Source: a virus
Reading direction: 5' to 3' (one strand)
Length of the DNA stretch: 45,582 bases
Virus record (IMG/VR): IMGVR_UViG_3300046834_000046
Location: 1-45,582 of that record
Position numbers and translations under genes: made by a program. Below are positions 12,478-22,000 of the stretch, piece after piece. Below the pieces are notes generated by a model, which searched no databases, was not told the DNA's origin, and worked only from the letters and a program-made list of their open reading frames with translations. Each line of letters begins with the position of its first letter. Positions within the stretch are counted from its first letter, which is position 1.

Positions 12478-14694
12478 GTGACTCGTTCGCTGTTTCCTGA
12501 TGAGGGGTCACGGCTCGCCTACCGGGTGGCTGGTGGGTGGTTGTCGGGTGCGCCGGGGGCAGCGGCGGTGTTCTACACGGACGCTGCTGCTACGGCGCTC
12601 GCCGACCTGCGGGTGTACGACGGGTCGGGAACGCCGGGTGCGGTGATCGCCGGAGCGTCGGTGACAACGGACGCGTACAGCCGGCTGCCGTTGTTCTGGG
12701 GCCCGGACGGGGTCGACACGCTGTACGCGGTCGTGTCTGGTGGGCCGGCGACGGCGGTGTACGCCCGGGCCGATGACCGCCTCGACGTGCTGACGGCCGC
12801 TTACGCCGCCGAGGCCTCGGCGCGGGGCACGGGTGACGCGACGAACGCCGCGGCCGCTGCGGCGGCACAAGCGGCTGCGGACCTGGGGGTACGGCACGTC
12901 GGTGCCGCTAACGGGACCGACGACACCGCGTGGCTGAACGCTCTCCTGGCGGCAGGTGGGGCGTTCCGGCTCAAGCCCGGGTCGACGTACAAGCTTTCTG
13001 CGCCGCTGGTGCTGCGGTCAGACACGACCTTGGACCTGACTGGGGCGACGCTGGCCGGTGCCTCCGGGTGGACCGGGTCGAACATGGTCACCAACGCCGC
13101 AGCGACCACGGCGCAGCGGTCGGTGGCCGACGCGGCGACGACGGCGTCGTCTACGACCATCACGTCCGCGACGGCGGCGTTCACCTCCGCCGACGTCGGG
13201 CGCACCGTGGTCCTGGCCGCGGGGCACCTTGGGGCGACCCCGTCGTTCACCGCGACGATCCTTTCGGTCACGAACGGGACCACCGTGGTCGTGTCCGCCG
13301 CCCCGTCGGCGACCGTCAGCGGCGTCGCGATGGGCATCTACGACCGGGACCGCAACATCACCGTCCTCGGCGGCGGGACCGGAACGATCGACAGGGGCGC
13401 GGTCGGCGCGCCGGGGACCGACACCCGCCTGCACAGCGTGTGTTTCCGCCGCGTCGACGGGCTCACGGTCACCGGGCTGCAGCACCGCTCCACCGCCGGC
13501 AAGTACGCCCTCAACGTCGGGGACGTCACGAACTTCGTCATCGACCGCCACCACTTCGCGGTCGCCTCCGACGGGGTCCACGTCAACGGGCCCGCCCGCG
13601 GCGGCCGGATCTCGAACCTGTCCGGTGCCACCGGCGACGACTTCTGTGCCATCGGTGCCTCGGACTACGTCACCTACGCCGACGTGCAGGGCGACATCAC
13701 CAGCATCGAGATCGCCGGGCTGCGGCCCCTCATCACCAGCGGGGCCGGGAACGCCCTGAACATCTTCGTCCTGTCCACCGGTGCGCCCCTGCTCATCGAC
13801 GGGATCACCGTCAAGGGCATCTACGGGACCACCGTCGCGGGCGCGGTCGTGGTCGAGTGCGGCACCCCGAACACGTTCGGGTTCGTCGACAACATCGTCC
13901 TCGAGGATGTGATGTCGGAGCCGAACGCGAACCCGATGGTGTTCATCGGCGCCAACGGCAACGCCATGGGCGCGGTCACGATCCGCAACTTGCGTCGCAA
14001 CGACACCACCCAGACCGTCGACCTGATCCGCGTCACCACCGGCACCACCCTGCGGTCGCTGGTGGTCGACGGGATCACGGTGACCGGCGGCCCGGCCACC
14101 GCGGGGGTCATCAAGCTGCAGGGCACCGTGGGGACGCTGGCGGTGCGCAATGCCGACGTGCTGCTCGGTACGAGTGCCAGGTTCATCGCTTTGAACGCGG
14201 CGGCGTTGAGTCTGCTGCTCCTCGACGACGTCCGCGTGTCCTGTCTGACCACCAGCTCCACCGCTTACTTCGTGCACTGCTCCGGCGCGAACACGCTGCG
14301 CGCGGTCGCCCGCGGGGTGAAGCTGACCAACTTCAACGGCTCCTATCCGTGGTGGACCAACGGCACGATCACCCTGGACATGCTCGGTGTCGACCACGGC
14401 GTGAACTACCAGACGATCCGGGTGGACAGCGCGACGACCACGGTCCGGGTCCGCGGCGCCGCGATCGACTGGGGCAATACCAATGCCGCGGTCGGGGGGA
14501 TCGCCGGGGGGAAGGTGTTCGGGTCAACGTTCGACCTGCGCATCGACCTGGCCAACGCCACGACCGGGCTGGCCGTCGGGGACCGGGCGTGGAACACCAA
14601 CGCCGCCCTCTCCTGTGGGGTGGGCGAGGTGGTGTGCACGGGCACCGGCGCGGCACCGAACTGGAAGAACCTGCTCACCAACCTCACGTACTAG
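12478..14694 (+). CDS. beta-helix spike protein, pectate-lyase/GH28-like
   Basis: This 738-residue protein starts at GTG 12478 with GGGGGTGAG upstream. Residues 1-100 form an N-terminal attachment-like domain. Residues about 135-700 are a right-handed parallel beta-helix, with repeated short strands such as RNITVLGGGTG, VDGLTVTGLQ, VTNFVIDRHHF. SDGVH (Ser364-His368) and GDDFC (Gly386-Cys390) resemble the NTD and DDC catalytic motifs of glycoside hydrolase family 28, so polysaccharide depolymerase activity is possible. Phage tailspikes of this fold sit at the tail tip, but this gene lies among head genes, between capsid and connector, so it may decorate the head or neck. It may be an acquired gene. 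Confidence 0.8.
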   Translation: MTRSLFPDEGSRLAYRVAGGWLSGAPGAAAVFYTDAAATALADLRVYDGSGTPGAVIAGASVTTDAYSRLPLFWGPDGVDTLYAVVSGGPATAVYARADDRLDVLTAAYAAEASARGTGDATNAAAAAAAQAAADLGVRHVGAANGTDDTAWLNALLAAGGAFRLKPGSTYKLSAPLVLRSDTTLDLTGATLAGASGWTGSNMVTNAAATTAQRSVADAATTASSTTITSATAAFTSADVGRTVVLAAGHLGATPSFTATILSVTNGTTVVVSAAPSATVSGVAMGIYDRDRNITVLGGGTGTIDRGAVGAPGTDTRLHSVCFRRVDGLTVTGLQHRSTAGKYALNVGDVTNFVIDRHHFAVASDGVHVNGPARGGRISNLSGATGDDFCAIGASDYVTYADVQGDITSIEIAGLRPLITSGAGNALNIFVLSTGAPLLIDGITVKGIYGTTVAGAVVVECGTPNTFGFVDNIVLEDVMSEPNANPMVFIGANGNAMGAVTIRNLRRNDTTQTVDLIRVTTGTTLRSLVVDGITVTGGPATAGVIKLQGTVGTLAVRNADVLLGTSARFIALNAAALSLLLLDDVRVSCLTTSSTAYFVHCSGANTLRAVARGVKLTNFNGSYPWWTNGTITLDMLGVDHGVNYQTIRVDSATTTVRVRGAAIDWGNTNAAVGGIAGGKVFGSTFDLRIDLANATTGLAVGDRAWNTNAALSCGVGEVVCTGTGAAPNWKNLLTNLTY

Positions 14695-14708
14695 AGGGAG
14701 GTCGCCAC

Positions 14709-15356
14709 ATGCCGATCCCCGTAGGCGATCCAGTTGCACCGAGCCCGGCCACGCCCTTGGGACCCCTCGCGTCAACGGCAGAGCTGCGGTTGTGGATGCA
14801 GAACCCGGACCTGGACGACGCGTACGCCTACCTGATGCTCACCATCGCGTCGGGAACGGTTCGGGCGGCGACGGGCATGGGCTTCAGCGCGGTCGCCGGC
14901 GACACAGCGGTCCTCATGGCGGACTCGGCAGACGGCCCGTGGCTGACGCTGCCGGCCCGCCCGGTGACGGGCGTGACGGCCGTGGAGATGGGCGGGGTCC
15001 CCTTGGCGGTGGGGACGTGGACGTTGTACGGGCACCGGCTGTACCGGCCCGGCGGGTGGGGCTCCTACGGCGGGGTGTACGTCGCGAACGCCAGCACAGG
15101 CTGGCTCAGCCCATCGCTGGTGACCGTGACCTATAACCACGGCTACGCGGTCATCCCCGACGACGTCAAGGCCGCGACGCTCGCGGTCGCGGCCGAGCTG
15201 ATCGCGAACCCGCAGGGCCTGACGGCCGAGGACATCGACGACTACCGGTGGCGCCGCGACGCCACGGCTGGGTCCTCGACGCCGGCGGTGACGGCACTGG
15301 AGACGGTGGTGCGCCGGTACAGGCCGGGTGCCAGGTCCGTTCGGTTGTCCAGGTGA
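14709..15356 (+). CDS. head-tail connector protein (adaptor)
   Basis: This 215-residue protein starts at ATG 14709 after GAGGGAGG. It has an N-terminal helical part (STAELRLWMQNPDLDDAYAYLMLTIASGTVRAATGMGF, about 18-57), a central beta part (LPARPVTGVTAVEMGG, TWTLYGHRLYRPGGWG) and a C-terminal helix DDVKAATLAVAAELIANPQG. This is the usual actinophage adaptor that docks under the portal after packaging. It overlaps the next gene by GTGA, and the four following genes form a coupled connector/tail-completion set. Confidence 0.85.
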   Translation: MPIPVGDPVAPSPATPLGPLASTAELRLWMQNPDLDDAYAYLMLTIASGTVRAATGMGFSAVAGDTAVLMADSADGPWLTLPARPVTGVTAVEMGGVPLAVGTWTLYGHRLYRPGGWGSYGGVYVANASTGWLSPSLVTVTYNHGYAVIPDDVKAATLAVAAELIANPQGLTAEDIDDYRWRRDATAGSSTPAVTALETVVRRYRPGARSVRLSR

Positions 15357-15757
15357 GCGCGGCCTCGGCGGTCCTGCGGGGCCGGGCCGCTGCGCAGCGG
15401 CTGATGGTCGACGCGTGTGTGGTGCGGCGCCCGGGCCCGGCCGCCACCGATGCGGTGAGCGGGGTCGTGACGCCGACGTGGACGCTCGTGTACTCGGGGC
15501 CGTGCAAGGTGCAGGAGTCCGCCGGGCTCGGGTCCGGGAGCTCGGCTCCGGATGCCGGGGAGCATGCGTACACGGTCCTGTCGTACGTGCTGCACCTGCC
15601 GGTGTCGGCGTCCGGGCCGCGGGAGGGCGACATCGCGGAGATCACCGCGGCGGTCCTCGACGCGTCGCTGGTGGGGCGCCGGTACCGGATCTCGCAGGAG
15701 TTCGCGAAGTCCTACGCGACGGCGCGGCGCCTGCAGGTGGAGGAGACGACGTCGTGA
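15353..15757 (+). CDS. head-tail connector, DUF6093-like
   Basis: This 134-residue protein starts at GTG 15353. The pattern RLMVDACVVRRPGP near residue 15, TWTLVYSGPCKVQ, then LHLPVSASGPREGDIAEIT is that of small actinophage neck proteins. It is beta-rich with no transmembrane segment. Its place between the adaptor and the gp10-like gene supports a head-closure or stopper role. Coupled on both sides by GTGA overlaps. Confidence 0.75.
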   Translation: MSAASAVLRGRAAAQRLMVDACVVRRPGPAATDAVSGVVTPTWTLVYSGPCKVQESAGLGSGSSAPDAGEHAYTVLSYVLHLPVSASGPREGDIAEITAAVLDASLVGRRYRISQEFAKSYATARRLQVEETTS

Positions 15758-16134
15758 TCGTGGACCTCACGCAGGTGCGGCGCCTCGCGCATGACCTTGG
15801 GGCGCACGCGGACCGGGAGATCACCGCGACCGTCCGCGGTGTCGTGTCCCGTGGGGCGTTGAACGTGAAGCGGGACGCGGCCCGGTTGATCTCCGGGCAC
15901 CCCCGGTCGCGGCACTACCCGGGCACGATCGGCTACGACCTCGAGGTGAACGGCCACGAGATCTCGGCGGAGATCGGGCCGGACAAGTCGAAGCGCCAGG
16001 GTGCGCTCGGCAACATCCTGGAGTTCGGGACGTCGAAGAACGCGCCGCTGCCGCACCTGGGGCCGGCGCTGCTCGCCGAGGAACCGAAGTTCGTGAAGGC
16101 GGTCGCGGACGCGGCGGCGAGGGCGCTGCTGTGA
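15754..16134 (+). CDS. HK97 gp10-like tail completion / neck protein
   Basis: This 126-residue protein starts at GTG 15754. It has helical LRRLAHDLGAHADREITATVRGVVSRGALNVKRDAARLISG-like spacing, followed by YPGTIGYDLEVNG, AEIGPDK, and FGTSKNAPLPHLGPAL, the typical His/Pro turn of the HK97-gp10 family. These proteins connect the closed head to the tail. The C-terminal helix KFVKAVADAAARALL is normal for the family. Confidence 0.8.
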   Translation: MIVDLTQVRRLAHDLGAHADREITATVRGVVSRGALNVKRDAARLISGHPRSRHYPGTIGYDLEVNGHEISAEIGPDKSKRQGALGNILEFGTSKNAPLPHLGPALLAEEPKFVKAVADAAARALL

Positions 16135-16544
16135 GCGTCGCCGATCTGGAGTCCCACGCTCAGTCGCTGCTCGCGCTGCTCCGCGCGGACCCGTTCCTCA
16201 CCGTCTACGACGGGCACGTCCCCGCCGAGCCGCTCCTGCCGTACGCCGTGCTGTACCTGGGCTGGGGGTCGGCGCGGACCGCGCTGGTCGCCGTCACGGA
16301 CCTGTTCGACGGCCGCGCCCAGGTCACGTCCGTCGGTGCGAACGCCGCGGCGGCGCGGATCGTGGCGAAGCGGGTCGCGGACCGGCTCATCGACGTGACC
16401 CCGGCAGTGGCCGGCCGTTCGTGCTGGCCGATCACGCACGAGCTGGCGCAACCGCCGCGGGAGGACCGCGACGTGCACATCGACGGCGTCGGGTTCCCCG
16501 TGTACGCGGTCGACGAGTACCGCATCGCGTCGGTCCCTGCCTGA
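16131..16544 (+). CDS. tail terminator protein
   Basis: This 137-residue protein starts at GTG 16131 in a GTGA overlap. LADPFLTVYDGHVPAE-like N-terminal helix and strand, LPYAVLYLGWG, AQVTSVGANAAAARIVAKRVADRLID and a C-terminal PVYAVDEYRIAS strand match the alpha/beta ring-forming tail terminators of siphoviruses. It stops tail-tube polymerisation and joins tail to neck. An 87-bp gap with no gene follows. Confidence 0.8.
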   Translation: MSVADLESHAQSLLALLRADPFLTVYDGHVPAEPLLPYAVLYLGWGSARTALVAVTDLFDGRAQVTSVGANAAAARIVAKRVADRLIDVTPAVAGRSCWPITHELAQPPREDRDVHIDGVGFPVYAVDEYRIASVPA

Positions 16545-16631
16545 CCTGACCGACCGTCACACCCCTATCGAGCCCGGCCGTCCGGCCGGTGTCCTGCCAT
16601 GCCCACCTGTTCCCTGACCCGAGGAGATCCG

Positions 16632-16961
16632 ATGGCTCTAGGGGCCGTCCAGCAGATCACCGCAGCTGGTCTCACGCCGTCGTATGCGGCCCCGAGCGCC
16701 AGCGAGAACCTTGTCCCCGATTCGGGGCTGTTCCTGCACGTGAAGAACGCCAACGCCTCCCCGTGCGTGGTGACGTTCACCGACCCGGGGCGTACGCCGG
16801 CGGGGTCGGCGGCGACGAACCCGGCGGTGTCGGTGCCGGCTTCGACCGGGGACAAGATGATCGCGGTCCCGGTCGCGCTGACGAACACGGCGACGGGGCT
16901 GATCGCGGTCGCGTTCTCCGTGCAGTCCTCGGTGTCCGTCGCGTTGCTGCGGGGGGCGTGA
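16632..16961 (+). CDS. small virion-associated beta-rich protein
   Basis: This 109-residue protein starts at ATG 16632 with GAGGAG at 16621-16626. It has the beta-sandwich-like sequence LFLHVKNANASPCVVTFTDPG, MIAVPVALTNTATGLIAVAFSV, with a single Cys. Similar small proteins occur between the tail terminator and major tail genes of actinophages and may decorate head or tail. The family function is not established. It overlaps the next gene by GTGA. Confidence 0.6.
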   Translation: MALGAVQQITAAGLTPSYAAPSASENLVPDSGLFLHVKNANASPCVVTFTDPGRTPAGSAATNPAVSVPASTGDKMIAVPVALTNTATGLIAVAFSVQSSVSVALLRGA

Positions 16962-17491
16962 GCACGATGACGACGACTGAGATCGTGACCGACGGCGTGG
17001 TCGTGTCCGTAGACGCCGGTGTCGAGTGGGTGTACCTGACGCACCCCGGCTTCGACGGCTCCACGCGGGTGCCGAACGACCCGGACGTTCTGCTCGCGGC
17101 GACCGCACGCGGGTGGGTGCCGGTCGACCCGCCGGACCTGACCGTCCCCGACGTCCCTGACCCGCACGCCGGTCCCGTCGACGACGCCGGCGAGTGGATC
17201 GACATGGTCCACCCCGAATCCGGCGGCACGCAGCGGCTGCCGAACAACACGGCCGCGCTGAGCGGCGCCCGGGACGCGGGGTGGGTCACCGCGGCCGAGG
17301 CGACCGCCGCCGAACTCGAGGGCCTGAAGGTCTCCGAGGTCCTCGACGCCGTCGGTGAGGACCGCGAGAAGGCCGCGGCGGCGCTGGCCGCCGAGCGGCA
17401 CGGCAAGAACCGCTCGTCCCTGATCCGTGCGCTCGAGGCGATCGCCGAGGGCGTGGCCCCGACCACCGTCGAACCGTCTGAGGAGATCTGA
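16958..17491 (+). CDS. hypothetical tail-region protein with internal duplication
   Basis: This is 177 residues from GTG 16958, with ATG 16967 as in-frame alternative. Two copies of a 40-residue unit are visible: VEWVYLTHPGFDGSTRVPND...ARGWVPVDPP and GEWIDMVHPESGGTQRLPNN...DAGWVTAAE (about residues 20-55 and 75-110), each with W, HP, G-x-R-L/V-P-N and GW. The C-terminal 60 residues form a helical bundle (LKVSEVLDAVGEDREKAAAALAAE) like an SAP-type or peptidoglycan-region helix pair. It precedes the major tail protein; a virion role is likely but unproven. Confidence 0.65.
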   Translation: MSTMTTTEIVTDGVVVSVDAGVEWVYLTHPGFDGSTRVPNDPDVLLAATARGWVPVDPPDLTVPDVPDPHAGPVDDAGEWIDMVHPESGGTQRLPNNTAALSGARDAGWVTAAEATAAELEGLKVSEVLDAVGEDREKAAAALAAERHGKNRSSLIRALEAIAEGVAPTTVEPSEEI

Positions 17492-17492
17492 C

Positions 17493-17972
17493 ATGCCCGA
17501 TGTCGCAACTGACGGCCGCACCAAGGTGTGGTCGGTTCCGTCCATCGCCAACATCGCTGCCCCGACCGTCGCTGAGCTGAACGCCGGGACGGCGCTGGAG
17601 GCCCGGATCACCCCGGACGGGCTGATGGGGTTCGAGCCGGACACCTCGGCGATCGACACCTCCGCGCTGAACTCGACGAAGAACCTGAAGACCCCGGGCC
17701 GGGTGAACCTGGACAACACCGGCCTGCGGATGAAGAAGCAGTCCGGCACGGACACCGTCTACAACACGATGATCTACGGCTACGCCACGAACATCGTGAT
17801 CCGCCGCGACACCCTGTCCTCGACGGCGTGGACGGTCGCGGACAAGGTCGAGGTGTACCCGGTGACCTGCGGTGAGGTGAAGAACCTCACCCCGGAGGCG
17901 AACTCGCTGCACAAGTACGAGGTCCCGACCATGGTCACCGGCGACTGGAATCAGTACGCCACCGTCGCCTAA
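17493..17972 (+). CDS. major tail (tube) protein
   Basis: This 159-residue protein starts at ATG 17493 with TGAGGAG upstream. It has VWSVPSIANIAAPTVAELNAGTALEARITPDGL, a classic N-terminal segment of actinophage major tail proteins, then FEPDTSAIDTSALNST and beta strands NIVIRRDT, DKVEVYPVTCGEV. It polymerises into the tail tube around the tape measure. A strong terminator hairpin begins on its stop codon, as expected for an abundantly expressed unit. Confidence 0.9.
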   Translation: MPDVATDGRTKVWSVPSIANIAAPTVAELNAGTALEARITPDGLMGFEPDTSAIDTSALNSTKNLKTPGRVNLDNTGLRMKKQSGTDTVYNTMIYGYATNIVIRRDTLSSTAWTVADKVEVYPVTCGEVKNLTPEANSLHKYEVPTMVTGDWNQYATVA

Positions 17973-18007
17973 GCGGCACTGTCCCCCGTCGCGGGGGCGT
18001 GCCGCTT
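17971..18007 (+). terminator. strong terminator-like hairpin after major tail gene
   Basis: AAGCGGCA (17971-17978) pairs with TGCCGCTT (18000-18007), and an inner CCCCCG (17983-17988) pairs with CGGGGG (17992-17997). It overlaps the stop of the major tail gene and precedes the chaperone genes. This would lower expression of chaperone and tape-measure genes relative to the tube protein. Confidence 0.75.
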
Positions 18008-18055
18008 GCTCGGGCGGTGCGCCCCCGCTTCTCCACCGAGCAGGAGAAGCCGATC

Positions 18056-18610
18056 GTGTCGAACACCCGCAAGACCAACCCCGACCTCGCCGCGCTGCTG
18101 TCCACGGCGAGGCTGCCTGAGCGGACCGTGGAGCTGTGCCTGCGCGGTGATCTGCAGGCCGAATGGGAGGACCTGCAGCGCCGGCTGGAGCAGGCGAAGC
18201 GGGACGCCCCGGAGCGGACGTCGCTGGCCGACGCGCCGCCGGGCGCGGAGCTCGAGCAGCAGATCCGCACCCTCGAGGAGACGATGGCCGACGCCGTGCT
18301 GACGGCGCGGCTGCGTGCCGTGAACCGCAAGACGTTCCGCGACATGGCGCTGATCCACCCGCCGCGGCCCGACGACAAGCGCGACCAGATCTACGGGTTC
18401 AACATCGAGACGTTCAACACCGACCTGGTCCGGGCGTGCTGGGCCGAGCCCCAGCTCGACGAGACGCAGTGGGCGCAGCTCATGGACGTCCTCACCCCTG
18501 GCCAGTGGCGGCTGCTCGCCGACACGTGCGAGGTGCTGAACCACTCCCCGGTCGACGTCCCTTTCTCGTCCAGCGCATCGCCGAGAGCCCCGGCCTCCGA
18601 CGTGAGCTAG
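18056..18610 (+). CDS. tail assembly chaperone, short product (gpG-like)
   Basis: This 184-residue protein starts at GTG 18056 with AGGAGAA upstream. It is a helical protein with the charged segment EWEDLQRRLEQAKRDA, ELEQQIRTLEETMADAVLTARLRAVNRKTFRDM (about 40-98), then acidic WAEPQLDETQWAQLMDVLTPGQW. Such proteins coat the tape measure during tail assembly. A -1 slippery site at 18559-18565 near the end yields the longer product. The short form ends at TAG 18608-18610. Confidence 0.9.
   Translation: MSNTRKTNPDLAALLSTARLPERTVELCLRGDLQAEWEDLQRRLEQAKRDAPERTSLADAPPGAELEQQIRTLEETMADAVLTARLRAVNRKTFRDMALIHPPRPDDKRDQIYGFNIETFNTDLVRACWAEPQLDETQWAQLMDVLTPGQWRLLADTCEVLNHSPVDVPFSSSASPRAPASDVS
18559..18565 (+). 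promoter_or_regulatory. programmed -1 frameshift site CCCTTTC
   Basis: The zero frame reads C CCT TTC, so the heptamer fits X XXY YYZ with X = C and Y = T. Slipping back one base continues as CCC TTT CTC GTC CAG in the open -1 frame to 19020. The position, between two overlapping tail chaperone frames and just before the tape measure, is that of the conserved G/GT frameshift of siphoviruses. Confidence 0.88.
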
Positions 18611-19020
18611 AGACCGCACGTTCCTGGGGTGTGTCGTGGTCGCGGTGGAACGGCAACGAGCCGGCCCGGACCACGACGTACGCCTATGACGACGACGGGC
18701 GTGTGACCGCCGCGGTCACGACAGTCGAACCGGAGTGGGACGAGGACTCCCGCGGCCTAGCGCTGGCCCTGTGCGAGTACGAGGCCGGCCTGTGCCCCGG
18801 GTGCCGCAACCCGCTGGCGGAGACGACGGATCCACGGCACGAGGACCGGTACTTCACCGCGGAAGCGGTCCGCTGCCACCGGTGCACCGCGACCGACCAG
18901 GCGTCGCGCCGCTACGAGGGATCCCCGTCGCCGGCGGCGCTGCTGGTGCCGGTCGAGTTCCGTCCCCCGCCCCCTGAACCCCCGAGCGAGGAGGTGGACG
19001 CGTGGCCGATCGCACGGTGA
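18565..19020 (+). CDS. tail assembly chaperone -1 frame extension (gpT-like), made as fusion with 18056-18565
   Basis: The -1 frame adds 151 residues to the first 170 of the chaperone, giving a fusion of about 321 residues; there is no good independent start or ribosome-binding site near the junction. The extension has SWSRWNGNEPARTTTYAYDD, then a zinc ribbon: CPGC (with RNPLAETTDPRHEDRY) and CHRC about 33 residues later, where the Cys pairs probably bind zinc. It overlaps the tape measure start by 19 bp. The T-part is thought to contact the tape measure C-terminus or tail tube during assembly. Confidence 0.87.
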   Translation, partial: LVQRIAESPGLRRELETARSWGVSWSRWNGNEPARTTTYAYDDDGRVTAAVTTVEPEWDEDSRGLALALCEYEAGLCPGCRNPLAETTDPRHEDRYFTAEAVRCHRCTATDQASRRYEGSPSPAALLVPVEFRPPPPEPPSEEVDAWPIAR

Positions 19021-22000
19021 AGGTCGGGCTGAAGGCTGACGTCACCTCGTACATCTCGGCGATCCGGGCGGCGGAGCGTGCGACGGAGCGGTTCGCGGAC
19101 CGGGCCGTCGCGGACGCCCGCCGAGCACAGGCCGCGCTGTCCGGCGCAGGCCCCGCGCCGCGGCCCATCCCCGGGCAGGGCGGCGCTCCGGGCAGCGGCG
19201 CGGGAGGTGCCGGGCCTGCGGGTCCCGCGCCGCGCCCCCCGTCGTCGCCATCGACCGCGTCCAACGAGGCCGCCGCGGCCGCGCGTGCCCGGGCCGAGGA
19301 GGAACGCCTCGCGCGGCAGGCCGACGCGATGGACACCGTCGGCACCCACGCGCTGATGATGGGCGGCGCGATCGCGGCCGGCCTCGGGCTGTCCGCGAAG
19401 GCCGCGATCGACTGGGAGTCGGCGTGGGCCGGGGTCACGAAGACCGTCGACGGGTCCGTGGAGGAGATGGCCGCGCTCGAGTCCGAGCTGCGGGGCATGG
19501 CGAAGACCCTCCCGATCTCCCACAAGGAAATCGCCGGGGTCGCGGAGGCCGCCGGGCAGCTCGGGGTGAAGCGGCAGGACATCGCGTCGTTCACCAAGAC
19601 GATGGTCGACCTCGGGGTGTCGACGAACCTGTCCGCCGAGGACGCGTCGACGGCGATCGCGCAGATGACGAACGTGATGGGCACCGCTCCGGCGGACGTG
19701 TCGCGGCTCGGTGCGGCGCTGGTGGCGCTCGGCAACGCGGGGGCCTCGACGGAGGCCGACATCATGTCGATGGCCTCCCGCCTGTCCGGTGCAGGCAAGC
19801 TCGTCGGCGCGACGGAGTCCGGTGTGCTCGCGATGGCGAACGCGATGTCGTCGGTGGGGATCGAGGCCGAGCTCGGCGGCGGCGCGATGTCGCGGACCTT
19901 GCAGAAGATCTACACGTCGGTGAAGTCCGGCGGCCCGGCGCTGGAGAACTTCGCCCAGATCGCAGGCATGTCGGCGAAGGAGTTCGCGGACGCCTTCCAG
20001 AAGGACCCGATGACCGCGATGGCCGCGTTCACCGGCGGACTGGGGCGGATCAAGGACGAGGGCGGGAACGTCATCGCCGCCCTGGACGGGGTGAAGATCA
20101 AGGGCACGCAGGACCTGCAGGTGCTGCTGCGACTGGCCGGCGCCGGGGACCTCCTCGCGGACTCCCTCGAGCTGGGGGCGGAGGCGTGGAAGGAGAACAC
20201 CGCGCTGACCGACGAGGCCGGGAAGCGGTACGCGACGGTGTCCTCGAAGCTGACGGTGGCGAAGAACAACATCGTCGACCTGGCCATCGAGATCGGCGAC
20301 GTGCTGCTGCCGATCATCGCGAAGATGGCCGACGCGACCGGTGACGTCATCCGGTTCATCCAGGACCTGCCCGGCCCGATCCGAGACGTGGTCGTCGTCC
20401 TCGGCGGCCTGGTCGGCGGTTTCGCGCTGCTCACCGGGGCGCTGCTGCTGACGGTCCCCCGGATCACCGCGGTCCGCACCGCGCTGCAGACCCTCGCCGC
20501 GTCGGCGATGTGGACGCAGTTCACGACGAACCTCGCGCTGATGCGCGGCGGTCTCGCCGCCGTCATGGCCACCGCGGCGGGGCCGTGGGTGCTGGCGTTC
20601 GCCGCGGCCGCGGCCGCGGTCGGGGCGTTGCTGCTGATGAACCGCAAGTCCAAGCCGCCGATCGACGACCTCACCGCGGCGATCAAGGCCGACAGCGGTG
20701 CGCTGGACGAGAACACCCGCAAGGCGGTCGCCAGCCGGCTCGAGAAAGAGGGTGCGCTCGACCTCGCCGACAAGTTCGGCATCAGCCTCGCCGACGTGAC
20801 GGCCGCGACGATGGGCAACACCGAGGCGCAGGAACGGCTCAACGACGCGATCGCTGCCGCCCGGGCCCCGCACGAGGAGTACCTGCGCAAGCAGCAGGAG
20901 ATCGCACGGACCACGACGGACGTGGGTGCGCGGCAACGGGCCCAGTACGAGATCAGCAAGATGCTGCGCGAGGGCGAGCTCGCGCAGCTCGACAAGCTGA
21001 GCGCCTCGGTCGGGACCAACGCCGACGCGACCCGTCGCGCCACGGCGGAGACCGAGCAGATGAACCGGGCGACGGCCGAGGCGGAGGACCAGTCGACGCG
21101 GACCGCGTCGGCGGTCGAGGACCAGCTGAACAGGGCGATGGGCCGGGCGTCGACCCGGGCCCGAGATGCTGCCGGTGGCACCGCGAAGCTGAAGCAGGCC
21201 GTCGCCCAGATGGGCACCTCGGCGAAGGACGCGGAGAAGAAGCTCAAGGACCTGTCGACGGCGATCGACGACCTCTTCGAGCATTCGTACGGGGCGCCAC
21301 GTGCCCTCGACGCGTTCCACAAAGCGCTCAACGACCTCGGCGACCAGATCAAGGAGAACGGCCGCCGGCTGCGGGGCAACACCACCGCCGCGATCGACAA
21401 CCGGGAGAGCCTGCGGGACCTGGCGGAGAAGGTCGGGGACTACGCGCAGAAGCTGCTGGAGGCCGGGGAGCCGGTCGACAGTGTCGCGAAGAAGATCCGC
21501 AACATGCGCCAGGACATCCTCGACAAGGCCAAGGCCCTCGGCTTGGACCGGGACGAGGTCAAGAAGCTGATCGGGACCCTCGACGACCTGCCGGAGACGG
21601 TGAAGGTTCAGCTCGGGGTTGAGACCGCCGTGGCGCAGACGGAGATCCGGCGCACCCAGGCGATGATCGACGAGCTGCACGGCCGGAACATCCCGATCAA
21701 CGTCGCCGTGTCCGGGTCGAGCCTCGGGCTGGCGTCGACAGCCGGAATCACCCGCGCCTCCGGTGGCATCGTGCACGGACCAGGCGGCCCGCGGGGGGAC
21801 GCGATCCCGGCGTGGCTGTCCGATGGCGAGTACGTCGTCAACGCGTCCGCGACCGCGCGGCACCGGCCCCTGCTCGAGCACCTCAACGCCGGCCGGTTCG
21901 CCGCAGGCGGCCCGGCCGGGATGCCTGGCGGCGGCGGGTGGCCGGCGTCGTACTTCTTCGCGGTGTCCACCGCGAAGCAGGCGGAGAAGGCGCTGTCCGA

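Noticed and set aside
12930-14708. Upstream extension of the connector frame through the spike gene
   Set aside because: It is Arg/His-rich out-of-frame translation of the spike gene; the connector starts at ATG 14709 with its own ribosome-binding site.
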